A stretch of DNA of 64,000 nt from Aradus depressus. Lineage: Eukaryota; Arthropoda; Insecta; Hemiptera; Aradidae. Position 1 is the stretch's first letter. Each line of letters begins with the position of its first letter. The DNA is taken from contig OY759221.1 of NCBI GenBank assembly GCA_963662175.1, positions 30,688,045 through 30,752,044 on the forward strand, read 5' to 3'. Positions 21,300 through 30,923 of this stretch are shown in pieces. The notes beneath the pieces were generated by a model. The model was not told the DNA's origin. It made no database searches and saw only the letters and a program-made list of their open reading frames with translations. Both the position numbers and the translations under genes were made by a program.

Positions 21300-21660
21300 G
21301 AGGGCTTCTCAGTAGTAATATATAAATTACAAAATACTGCTTATATTTATGACCTAATCAAACACCTCTTAAAATAAAAATTGTAGAGAAACCTAAGAAG
21401 CACATTATATAAGAAATATATTTTTCGAAGGTCGGCCATTTTGCGAGATACGAGTACAAGACGAAAACCGTCCTGAAATGTATTTTTGAAACCCATTTTT
21501 TTTAGACGAGTGTTTCATTTACACTTTTTCATTAAATCCTTTCGAAAAATTGTTTCTTACCAAAAATGTTCTTTAATAAATTTTCATCGTCCACATGTTC
21601 TCAGATTTGAGATAGAACTCATACGAAAATTATAGCTCCCCAAAGATTGTACAATAAATT
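21300..21660 (-). repeat. Family B fragment, minus orientation
   Basis: Complements of 'agctataattttcgtatgag', 'gatcctatctcaaatctgag' and 'gaacatttttggtaagaaac' are present. These are the middle section of family B, which runs forward at 22380-22500. Confidence 0.6.
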
Positions 21661-21680
21661 GCGTCAGGAAATAATTCAAA

Positions 21681-22027
21681 GGTTAGGTTAGGTTTTATGA
21701 CTCATGCCCGGGCTTTAACTACGAGGTCATATCGCCTACTACCAGAGCGCACTTTCGTCACTCTGGTGGACATGAGCCCGACTCTACTGTGGGGCATCCT
21801 AAATTTTGCCTATCCTAAATTTTTATTCATCTAGGTTAGGGGTCTTTAACGAGTACCTGATATCGTACAGGCTCGGAACCATCGCTTAACGTCCCATCCG
21901 AAGGACGGCGTGCTTAAGTTTATTTTACCTCCCAGATAAAATAAACTAAGGGCCTCGGTCGGGTTACGAACCCACGTTCTTGAGCTCAGAAGTCAAGCAC
22001 GCATACCACTGAGCTACCGGCGCCCTC
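21681..22027 (-). mobile_element. SINE-1, full length, AACCT tail
   Basis: Complete copy from 'ggttaggttaggttttatg' to 'gagctaccggcgccctc' on +, very close to the other young copies. I could not see a matching TSD ('aataattcaaa' before, 'catagcaacg' after). Confidence 0.95.
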
Positions 22028-22074
22028 CATAGCAACGATTTTTATAAATAGCTTTTTATTAATAAAAGTTTTTT

Positions 22075-22880
22075 TTTAACTTTTGAAAACCTAAAACACC
22101 TTTTAGAAACCTTTTTATACCGACCACTTTTGTACACTCCCTCCCCAAATGCAATTCATACCACATGAGAGGTGAGTTATAAAGGTTATGATTTTTAGGA
22201 CTTTCTTATACCAACCACGCTTACAGATTACTCTCTCTCCCCCTTCTCAAAATTATTTCATTTTGTTTTTTTGTACAGGTTTATGAAATAATTTGGAGGA
22301 AGGGGGGAGAGAGTGATCTGTAAGAGTGGATGGTATAAGAAATATTCTTTCAAGGCATTTACTTTACATTCTTCGAGGGGCTACAACTTTTTTTGTATTG
22401 ATCCTATCTCAAATCTTAAGACACATTAACGAGTGGAAATTTTATAAAAAACATTTTTGGTAATAATCAATTTTTCGATAGGACTAACCGTTTTCGGGCA
22501 AAACTGTGAAAAATTATATTTCATATAAAAATTATGTATTTTAATATTCAATACAGTTAGGTATTACTTGAAAACATTTTTGATAAGCTGTATCTTGTAA
22601 AATGTAGTTAGGCCCCGGGGGAAAGTGGTCTTAATTTTCGTTTGATTCCCGCCTAAAACTAATCAGAACTAAGTTAGAACATGGGACCCCTTCATTCCAA
22701 ATTTCAAGTTCATAGCTACAATTGTTTTTCCGGTATTGAGCTCACAACTTTTCAATCACATACACAGACAGGCAGACATCATTGCGAAAATGGTCAAGAC
22801 GAATTCAGATGACCTTGAAATGTGAAAATCAGTTGAAACCTCGATCTCGGATTTTCGCACGATTACAATAGGTACTCCCT
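22075..22880 (+). repeat. Family B dispersed repeat, long copy
   Basis: The most complete copy. A hairpin section (22199-22350) pairs 'ctttcttataccaaccacgc' with 'gtggatggtataagaaatat' and 'actctctctcccccttctc' with 'ggaaggggggagagagt'. It is followed by 'gatcctatctcaaatc', 'acatttttggtaataatc', 'agtggtcttaattttcgttt', 'cacacagacaggcagaca' and the end 'tcggattttcgcacgattac'. Non-coding, superfamily unknown. Other copies are split by younger elements, so family B is comparatively old. Confidence 0.65.
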
Positions 22881-22931
22881 TATACTATAAATATTGTAGA
22901 TGTTGATTAGCGACTGTAGATTCTAATTGTA

Positions 22932-23378
22932 GGAATATTGAGGGTCAGTCAAAGATGGAAGAAAAACAGGCAACACTATTCAAACGCCAACGTTTCGATA
23001 TATTTTATATCATCATCAGGGCCTACAAACATGGGGGGGAATCAGGATTAGAATCACAAATAAACAAAAGTAGTGTGTTGATAAACATTACTGAACGTTA
23101 AAATAGACATTGTAACAAGTTAAAAATTGAACCTGACTTACTATGAATACATTAATCAACGTTAAAATTAAATATAGATACATAATTAACCATAAACAAG
23201 AACGTACACTATAATGTATCTATATTTAATTTTAATGTTTAGTAATGTTTATCAACACACTAATTTTGTTTAATTGTGATTCTAATCTTGATCCCCCCCC
23301 CCCCCCCCCCCCCCCCCGTTGAGCGTTTGAATAGTGTTGCCTGATTTTCTTCCACCTTTGACTGATCCTCAATACTCC
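22932..23378. mobile_element. Foldback element (TA-flanked)
   Basis: The left end 'ggaatattgagggtcagtca' and complemented right end 'ggagtattgaggatcagtca' begin arms that match over about 200 bp, including 'ggcaacactattcaaacg' and 'gataaacattactgaacg'. TA flanks both ends. A 25-nt C run (23293-23317) has replaced part of the right arm. The complement of 22987-23022 reads 'gccctgatgatgatataaaa' then 'tatatcgaaacgttggcg'. No transposase. The TA TSD would suit Tc1/mariner-type MITEs, but this is not certain. Confidence 0.75.
23293..23317. repeat. 25-nt poly-C tract
   Basis: C run within the right arm of the foldback element. The left arm has only 'ggggggg' at the corresponding place (23033-23039), so the tract expanded on one side. 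It yields the Gly run of the minus-strand frame at 23260-23451. Confidence 0.95.
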
Positions 23379-23380
23379 TA

Positions 23381-23800
23381 TAAGTATTGTTTTTTGAAAA
23401 TTTTGGTGAGGAAAACATGGTTACAGGAGCATTTGAGAGGTGCGGGTCCATGTCGTGTCATGTTCTAACCCCGTTTTACAATAGTCCCTCGTGCATGACA
23501 ACGAAGTGTTCGACCTTTGTACTGCGGTGTGAAAAGAAAAAAAAAACTCGTGGACCAATTACTGTAAACAACACTGACTTTTTGGTACCTACTATACTCG
23601 TATGCACTAACAACCATTGTCTTTTTTTTTTTTCTCTCACTCTCTCTCCTTAATCATAGTTTTGGAAAATTGTAGGGTTTGCAAGTTTGACGAATTACCC
23701 TCAGAGGAAGTGTATTCTAGGTTATTATACTCGTATACAGGATGAGTCGCTACTCGTGTTCAAAAATTCACTAGATGATTCTACACCGTCAACAATGGGA
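23381..23800. other. Gap, no gene seen
   Basis: Contains an 88-codon plus frame (23387-23653) without recognisable motifs. No splice or domain support. Confidence 0.35.
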
Positions 23801-23812
23801 CCAATTTATATA

Positions 23813-24159
23813 GGTTAGGTTAGGTTTTATGACTCATGCCCGGGCTTTAACTACGAGGTCATATCGCCTACTACCAGAGCGCTCTTTCGTCACTTTGGTG
23901 GACATGAGCCCGACTCTACTGTGGGAGTCCTAAATTTTGCCTACCCTAAATTTTTTATTCATCTAGGGTAGGGGTCTTTAACGAGTACCTGACATCGTAC
24001 AGGCTCGGGACCATCGCTTAACGTCCCATCCGAAGGACGGCGTGCTTAAGTTTATTTTACCTCCCAGATAAAATAAACTAAGGGCCTCGGTCGGGCTACG
24101 AACCCACAACCTTGAGCTCAGAAGTCAAGCACGCATACCACTGAGCTACCGGCGCCCTC
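23813..24159 (-). mobile_element. SINE-1, full length, perfect TSD
   Basis: Complete AACCT-tailed copy with a 12-bp TSD CCAATTTATATA (23801-23812 and 24160-24171). It sits directly beside a perfect inverted repeat built from the same target sequence. Confidence 0.96.
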
Positions 24160-24202
24160 CCAATTTATATATTAATATTATTATTTGAAAAAAAAAAAAA
24201 AA

Positions 24203-24366
24203 ATTGTGATTTTTTCAATAAAAAATGTTTTTAATACATTTCAATACATCTTTATGAAATAGATAAAATAATAATATTAATTTATATATTAATATTATTA
24301 TTTTATCTATTTCATAAAGATGTATTGAAATGTATTAAAAACATTTTTTATTGAAAAAATCACAAT
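24203..24366. repeat. Perfect inverted repeat, 78-bp arms, 8-nt spacer
   Basis: The left arm (24203-24280, starting 'attgtgattttttcaat') and right arm (24289-24366, ending 'attgaaaaaatcacaat') are identical as reverse complements at every position I compared. The spacer is 'tttatata'. The symmetry continues loosely into flanking A and T runs. The sequence at 24163-24186 ('atttatatattaatattatt...') reappears at the centre (about 24280-24302), so the right arm looks original and the left arm copied. Confidence 0.93.
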
Positions 24367-24465
24367 TTTTTTTTCTCTTGAGCCACTCAAATTTAAAAAA
24401 ATGTTTCTATCGAGACAAAAATATGTATTAATATGAAGATAGCTGATTGTTTCCACAGGGTGTAA

Positions 24466-24614
24466 AATAAAATATAGTCTGACCTCTCACAGATTTTTTG
24501 CTAGCCGGCTTTTGAACTTGCCCTCATCATTAGACTGCCTGAAAATGAGGGCAACCTCGAAAGCCGGCTAGCAAAAATTAATAAAATCTGTGAGAGGTCA
24601 GATTATATTTTAAT
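24466..24614. repeat. GCCGGC foldback element, two arms
   Basis: 'atctgacctctcacagattt', complemented by 'aaatctgtgagaggtcagat', and 'tgctagccggctttt', paired with 'gaaagccggctagca', form about 65-bp arms around a short loop. Related arms occur at 13431, 25828, 29064 and 51174. The inner 'atgagggcaacctcgaaagc' is the motif discussed in the findings. Confidence 0.8.
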
Positions 24615-24927
24615 TTAAAAACTGTAAAAATATGTCTCCTTTGAAAGAAAGTCGTCCACGTACTGAAGTACATAGTCGGAGAGGACATTAAACAATTTTT
24701 TTCACATTTAAAAAATCGTGAATTTTTTTTAAATAAAAATGTTTTCATTCAGTAATTTGTATAAACTTGACAGACTAAGTATATAAATCAGCAATGGTAA
24801 GTTCGAGTATTACTACAGAATATTTATTACAGGTAACAAAATAGAACATTCATGATCAATAATAAATACATGGAAAGACTTACTGATAAATATAAATGAT
24901 TCAGTAGCAATATCTTTCGTTCATTTC

Positions 24928-25149
24928 CTACCAATTGGATATTCTTAAAAAAATAATAAAATAGTCAAACCTGTTGTGTGGTAGGATATTGGATAAAGCT
25001 GATAGTGACGTACCTTCTTTGGACTGGTGGTCGGGCCCCTGAACAGAAGAAGGACCAATGTTAACAGTGGTGGATGTTGAGGGGACCTGCTCCCCTGGTC
25101 CCACGAGGAGTATCACCACCATACCATCACCCCGCCTCCAGATCACCAA
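24928..25149 (-). other. GC-richer open frame, possible exon (weak)
   Basis: A 73-codon minus-strand frame contains PGEQVPSTSTTVNIGPSSVQ, and is richer in G and C than its surroundings. The minus strand has 'ccaaagaaggtacgtcac' near 25014, which could be a splice donor, and an AG-bounded start could lie near 25150. There is no homology that I recognise. It could be a host exon, an element fragment, or nothing. Confidence 0.18.
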
Positions 25150-25179
25150 CTACATCCTATAGTAACCCACACACAAAAT

Positions 25180-25199
25180 ATATATATATATATATATAT
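25180..25199. repeat. TA microsatellite
   Basis: About 10 TA repeats. Confidence 0.9.
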
Positions 25200-25419
25200 T
25201 ATCATCCAAAGCTAGACTTACAACTATGAGGTTATTTTGATAGTAAGGTTGTATTGTAGGATTATAAGGACGTAAGGATGTAAGGATTCACGATAGGGGG
25301 AGAGACGTAAGGATGGAATATGTTCGCGTTGCAGGACTAGAGGGCCGATGAAACATGTCACTTGAGGTTTCGTGGGGCAGTGAGGTGAGCAGTAGTCAAT
25401 ACAATGGGTGCAGTATTTC

Positions 25420-25726
25420 CAGGGGCGTAGCCAGGATTTTGAGCAGGGGAGGGCAAAGTTAGGCTACGAGAGTGGGGGGTATAGATTTTGACCGAGGAAA
25501 TGAAATGATCAAATTCATGTATATTTAAATAAATGTAATATGACTTGTTTTGTACATGTACATTTATGTAACAGCTGATTGCTGATTAAGGAATCAGACG
25601 CACGGGAAATTTGAAGATCCTATTGGTAACTTGCAAGCAATCAATTTTTAATAAAAACTATTTTTTTAGTTCATTTAATTTTTATCTTGGTTTTTTGCGC
25701 CCCCCCCCCCCCTGACTACGCCCCTG
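25420..25726. mobile_element. hAT-like MITE with 8-bp TSD
   Basis: The left end 'caggggcgtagccagg' and complemented right end 'caggggcgtagtcagg' are inverted. The flanks AGTATTTC (25412-25419) and AGTATTGC (25727-25734) form an 8-bp TSD with one mismatch, the hAT hallmark. At 307 bp it has no transposase. A 13-nt C run lies inside the right end. A longer, partly overlapping relative lies at 40945-41539 in the opposite orientation. Confidence 0.82.
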
Positions 25727-25734
25727 AGTATTGC

Positions 25735-27001
25735 CACTTCTTGCCAATCCTTACGAATCTCTCGTTTCATTTCAGATCTGGTTCTTGAACCATTGTATTA
25801 AACAGTATAACAGTATTAAATAAAAATGTTGTATGACCTCTCACACACTTTGTTCTAATATTCTAGCCGGCTTTCCAGATTGCCCTCATCATCAAGCAGT
25901 CTACACAAAACCCATTATTTAGTGAAAAAGACAAAAATTCTAATTGCAATCACTTCTCAGTGCATCAGACATTATTCACATTAATGATAGTAGTAGTATT
26001 TATTAAATTTAGTAATAGATTCATAATAACAATGTAGGAGAAAAAATGGAGGAGGCAGGTAGAAGGTGAAAGACTTGGCAACACTGTAACTTCAACTAGC
26101 CTTCCCAATTGTCATGTTTCATCGGCCTAAACATAGTTCAAAATAGAAAGCAAACCATAACTCAGGAAAATGTAACACTTATTCACTTCAAACGTTTATT
26201 CTGAAATGATTACTTTGAACGTATAATTATAAAATTATCACTACTTGGGAGGGATTTTTTTTTTTACATTAATGAAGGTTTGCAAGCGATGCCTCCTGAA
26301 TCGACACCATACAAATAAACAAAAAATTGTAAGAGTAAGAAAAAAAAAAAGATTAAACCGTTTGAAAAATGTAATTCATCGGGGATAAATGGATTGCAGT
26401 GAGAAATATGTGAACGAATCCTACAAGGAATCTGGTTTTGTATGATACAAACTTCTCATTTACTTTCCAATTCCATGAAAGAATTTTTTTTAAATATAAT
26501 TCTGCTACAATTATAATCAGTTTTCTAATTGAACATTTTTTTTAAACATGAAAAAATATTGATAAAATATTAAATAGAGTAATTTTCTTGATGAGAATCT
26601 AACCTTTAATAAGATGTCCATAAAATTTGAAAAGTAATAACATTTTATGTATCTGTTCTAAATTAAAGTCACAAACAAGGATCAGTCATGAGAGAGAATT
26701 TTAATTTCTTGAAACTATTTCTTCAAAAGGTATGTTAAATGTCTTCGGAATTATGAAGTCTTCTAGCTCTGAATAAGGGTGGACATACCGGAAGACTGCA
26801 ATGCACTCCTGAATTTTTAGATAGTCAATTTGAATTTCAAATTGTTCAATTCTTGTTACAACAAAAAACTGCCATCTGACGTCTGGAACACATTAGTAGT
26901 CGAGACCAGATTGTTTCGGGGCAAGAATTTTAATACCATCAGATAGAAGGTCATCAATTTAAATTGTGAGAAGTACGAAATAAATTGTTTTACTCCCTCA
27001 G
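25735..27001. other. Long gap, little identified
   Basis: 25828-25905 holds a single arm of the GCCGGC foldback family ('atgacctctcacacactt', 'ctagccggctttcc', 'ccctcatcatcaag'). The remaining kilobase is AT-rich. I see no gene, RNA or repeat in it. Confidence 0.4.
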
Positions 27002-27015
27002 CTATAGTGAATAAG

Positions 27016-27244
27016 GAGGTAAAATAAACTTAAGCATGCCGTCCTTCGGATGGGACGTTAAGCGATGATCCCGAGCCTGTACGATGTCAGGTACTCGTTA
27101 AAGACCCCTGCCCTAGGTGAATACAAATTTAGGGTAGGCAAACTTTAGGACACAGTAGAGTTGGGCTCATGTCCACCAGAATGACAAAAGAGCGCTCTGG
27201 TAGTAGGCGACATGATCTCGTAGTTAATGAGTCATAATAACTAA
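27016..27244 (+). mobile_element. SINE-1, 5'-truncated with perfect 14-bp TSD
   Basis: Begins in the body ('gaggtaaaataaacttaagc') with no tRNA head, and ends in the TAAC-type tail 'aatgagtcataataacta'. The TSD CTATAGTGAATAAG is perfect (27002-27015 and 27245-27258). The 5' truncation therefore occurred during integration, not by later loss. Confidence 0.92.
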
Positions 27245-27284
27245 CTATAGTGAATAAGTATAGGAAAAGAATAAAAATGAAATA

Positions 27285-27880
27285 AGCAAGTCATCGGTAA
27301 ATCACTGGGTATGTACTTTCCCAGCAAGAATGAATCAATTAAGTTTTCGCTCTCCCTCCAAAGCCAATCGACCGTTGGGGCTAAAACTCAATATTTGATT
27401 TACATAGTGGCTTCTGAATCCTCATACTCAATTTTGTGTCGACACATTCACTGCATCGGCAGTTATTAGTGTATTTAAGTCGAGCCCCTTGTCTCTCATC
27501 CTCCCCTTCCCTTCTACCGATTCCGCTGAAAATTAATAGGTGCCGTCCTTATAGGGCTTTGAATTTATATATGAAATTTCGAGTCGATACATTCATTACA
27601 ACAGCAGTAATTAGAGTTTTAACGTTAAATCTCCCTTTGGCCGATTTAGGCTGGAAAACAATGGGTCTTAGATGGTTCTGTATACACGTATAAAATTTTG
27701 TGTTGATAAAATTATTCCTTTGGGAATTATCGTGTTCACAGAAACACACATAGGCACTGAAACAGATAGACTTTTTTTTCACTTTTGGAATCATGGTCGG
27801 AAATCATGAAATTCCATTTAAAATTCCGAATCGAATTGTTGACCGATTACTAACCTTCCTCTACACTTCGTATAGCCAGG
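27285..27880 (-). repeat. Family A, long minus copy
   Basis: Starts 'gtcatcggtaaatcactggg' and 'tcccagcaagaatgaatcaa', continues with two internal units ('gacacattcactgcatcggc', 'gtcgatacattcattacaac'), and ends 'attgttgaccgattactaac' with 'cttcctctacacttcgtata'. This is the fullest reversed copy in the window. The 81- to 85-codon frames on both strands are shadows. Confidence 0.7.
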
Positions 27881-28195
27881 GAAATAAAAGTGTACTGTCT
27901 CTGTGTCTGTGAACATGATAGCTCCCGAACACGAAATTTCATATGTATATTTCATATTTGTACCCACTAAAGACGACATCTATTGATTCTCAGCCAAATC
28001 GGTAGAAGGTAAGAGAGGAATGAGGGGGAGTTCATAAAAACTCTAATAACTGCCGATGTATCGACACAAAATTTAGTATGAGCAATCAGAAGTATTGATT
28101 TTTAGCCCATATCGTCGATTAGTTTTGGACGAAGAGCGATTATTTAACTGTTTAATTCGTTCAGGAGAAACACATTGCCGGTGGATTCACCGACT
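27881..28195 (+). repeat. Family A, plus copy (inverted partner)
   Basis: From 'ctgtctctgtgtctgtgaac' through 'cagccaaatcggtagaaggt' to 'ttcaggagaaacacattgcc' and 'ggtggattcaccgactcc'. With the preceding minus copy it forms a tail-to-tail inverted pair of about 900 bp. Confidence 0.65.
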
Positions 28196-28689
28196 CCTTT
28201 TTATCTTCTGAGGTTATTATCATTTTTTCGCAACTTGATTTTATGCAAGGACAAGTTTAGTTAAAAGATACAATTTAGTAAGCTACTACTAGGAGTACCG
28301 GGACAACGCTGTGCACACCAACTAGTACAAAATAAAGACATGGAATGTTACATAAGACGGGAGGTTTGCCTGGTGACATGTGACCAAAGAGATGACACGA
28401 TGTCCTGACCACGACCCAGGTTGAGGAAGTCTGCTTATCTGATCCCAAAAGAGGTTGATGTTGAAAATTCAAATCTCCCCATTCGTATGCAGAGTTGAAA
28501 GGCCGCATTTCGAGATGCCACAGATCCCACAGATAGATCCTGTCACCAAAAACAACATCCCTTTTTTGGTATAACCCACTCTCCCTGTCATTCCCCCTTA
28601 AGATTCACTTTACGATAGGTATTTTCGCACGGTCATTTCGGAATTCTTCTCAGGGTCGACGAACGTCTTTTTGTGGCCTCTATTTAAGA
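28196..28689. other. Gap with unassigned minus-strand frame
   Basis: A 77-codon minus frame (28275-28508, starting MRPFNSAYEWGDLNFQHQ) lies in somewhat less AT-rich DNA. I do not recognise the product and see no splice or domain support. Confidence 0.3.
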
Positions 28690-28701
28690 CCGAAGGAGCC
28701 A

Positions 28702-28868
28702 GAAGGCGCCGGACGCTCAGTCCTATGCGTGCTTGCGTGCTGAGCTCGAGAAGACGGGTTCGAAACCCGAGCGAGGCCCTTCGTTTATTTTATCTGGGAG
28801 GTAAAATAAACTTAAGCACGCCGTCCTTCGGATTAAGTTAAAGCTCGGGCATGAGTCATAATAACTAA
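28702..28868 (+). mobile_element. SINE-1 with large internal deletion, perfect TSD
   Basis: The head ('ggacgctcagtcctatgcgt', perfect box B 'gggttcgaaaccc') and first body half join at 'ccttcggattaagttaaag' to the TAAC-type tail, skipping about 165 bp. The TSD CCGAAGGAGCCA is perfect (28690-28701 and 28869-28880). The deletion join has only a few bases of overlap. Confidence 0.92.
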
Positions 28869-28924
28869 CCGAAGGAGCCATCCCTCTAAAAATTTGGGAA
28901 GGGAAGAGAATCACAGAAATCAAA

Positions 28925-29330
28925 ATTTGGAATGACATAGAACGATGAATCAACGGCAATCAATTTTCCCCACCTGGAAAAATGTACCTGTCCTCATCCA
29001 TGAAATTTTAAATTGTTAATTTTTTTGTCGTATTAGTATTTTATTTATTCATTTGTTTTTTGCATGATGAGGAGGGAAACCTTGAAAGCCGGCTAGTATT
29101 ACATTTATTTTGGACCGGTGAAACAATCACTTCTCACTACGTCAGTCATCTTCACATTTTCCCCAGTTAAGTTTCCGCTCTCCCCTAAATCCTCCATCCT
29201 TTTTCCCTCATTCAGGTGAATATCAGTAAGTGTTATGAACTTCTGAATCTACACATAAAATTTCATATCGAAATGTTGATCCCACCGACAGGAGTAGTTG
29301 TAGTTTTATAGTTTAGCCTCTCAAACGAAG
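28925..29330. repeat. Mixed fragments: family A and GCCGGC arm
   Basis: 'aatcaacggcaatcaatttt' and 'aagtttccgctctcccctaa' are family A termini. 'gcatgatgaggagggaaacc' with 'ttgaaagccggctag' at 29062-29098 is a single arm of the GCCGGC foldback family. Confidence 0.45.
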
Positions 29331-29429
29331 AACGTAAAATAAAATATATTTCCGTAGAAAATATTTCAAAGTAATATTTAAATTATTACGCATAGCAACA
29401 AATTATGAAATAAAAAGTAAAGAATGCCA

Positions 29430-29800
29430 GTATGAAATGATGTTTAGAGAAAGTGATCTATAATAAGCGTGGTTGGTATAAGAAAATCCTGTTGTCATTT
29501 TTTTTTTTTTCATATTTCTCATAGTTTGTATTTGTATCGACAATATATTCGTATTCATAGACATGTCATTTTTGGGCTTTAGACATTTGGAAAACATAAA
29601 ATCCCGGGAAAAATTTGATATCGAATTTTGGATCGATTCAAGAACTGTGAAAATTCGATAAAAAAACAATCGACTTTTTAAACTTTTTAGTATTCTGTTT
29701 AGAAAAACAGAATCTAGGATGAGAAGAAGAGTGTAACAGAATACTAAAACACTGCCAAGGTAATCTATTCTTTATATGTGAAGGTTTCTTCAGATTATAT
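29430..29800. repeat. Family B/A scraps and a short inverted repeat
   Basis: 'agaaagtgatctataataag' and 'cgtggttggtataagaaaat' are the right side of the family B hairpin. 'ttttagtattctgttt' at about 29685 pairs with 'aacagaatactaaaac' at about 29736, forming a short hairpin. Confidence 0.45.
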
Positions 29801-29895
29801 ATGCCAAATATTTATCTTTCTTATTATGCCAAATATTCATCTTTCTTATAATGCCAAATATTCATCTTTCTTATATGCCAATTATTTATCGTTCT
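29801..29895. repeat. 25-bp tandem repeat, about 4 copies
   Basis: Units start at 29801, 29826, 29851 and 29875. The consensus is 'atgccaaatattcatctttc' plus 'ttata'. The last unit is diverged. Confidence 0.9.
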
Positions 29896-30519
29896 CCTTA
29901 AACCATTCACAACAATAATTCTCGAAAGTTACACAGTGAGCTACAACTTGAGACCATAGACGACTTCATCATTTTCGGGAGACCTTGAAACGTGAAATTT
30001 CGTTGAAAACTCGATCTCAGATTTTTACACAATTACAATACTTCCTTATATTAAAAGGGGAATTAATATCCAGTAAATGTTTTCAAATATTTATTTACTT
30101 CTTGCCTACCTAACCACATCCAAAATTTCTGTTTTTTTGGTTTTCGAAATAGAATAAAACTGGTACCTATTTATTTCCTTGGAAATAGACCAGAGTTTTA
30201 GCAAACGAACCACATAAGATTTATCTGTCTAAGAAGACTTTGTTTTTAATTAAAGTAAAAGTGAACAGATTGGGAGAAGCTCTCAACGTTCTGCTGTTCT
30301 GAACAAACTTTCTGATCGTTATCATTTATTAGCTCTCTCCCAACTCAAATATGTGCTGCAGGGAGTAAGTACGGAGCCAATTGGAATTACATTACTGATT
30401 TCTAATTTGAGTTATGGCTCCTTATGGTCGATATGGCTCAATAACTTCTAAATATTTGAAAAATTAAAATAAATAAAAAATAAATATAGGTATGTGTCGT
30501 GGCCATAACAGGAATATCT
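29896..30519. other. Gap, family B end only
   Basis: 'gaccttgaaacgtgaaattt' to 'ttacacaattacaatacttc' at about 29983-30050 is a family B 3' end. The rest shows no feature. Confidence 0.4.
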
Positions 30520-30920
30520 AATACCAACCACTTTTGTACAGACACTCCCCCTCCCCAGTTCAAAATCAATCAAAAAGTAATGTGTTAATCTCAGCGGTTT
30601 TCTTTGTTTAATTTTAAATTGACAGTGACTTGCTTATGCCCAGTAATGCATGTGTGAAATGATTTTGAGAAGAGGTGGAAGAAAAAGTGTGATCTGTAGG
30701 TATAAGAAAGTCGAGTTATGGCCACATCACATATATTTTATTTTTATTATTTTTAATAAAAAAATTCCAAATATAAATAGAAATATTTCTTGAGGAAATG
30801 TAATTTATTTTTTTTGGGCACCATAACTTTGTTCTATTAGTCCCATGTCAAATCTTTGGGCATGCTGTTAGTTGGAAATTTACTAAGGAATATTATATGT
30901 GAACAGTTTATTCAGAAGAC
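30520..30920 (+). repeat. Family B, left half of a split copy
   Basis: Hairpin section 'taccaaccacttttgtacag' with 'tgatctgtaggtataagaaa', then 'gggcaccataactttgttct' and 'tagttggaaatttactaagg'. It stops at TAA (30921-30923), where a PIF/Harbinger relic begins. Family B sequence resumes at 31584. Confidence 0.6.
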
Positions 30921-30923
30921 TAA

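Noticed and set aside
28275..28508. 77-codon minus frame as a host gene
   Set aside because: No motif, splice signals or neighbouring exon found. Kept only as an unassigned gap note.
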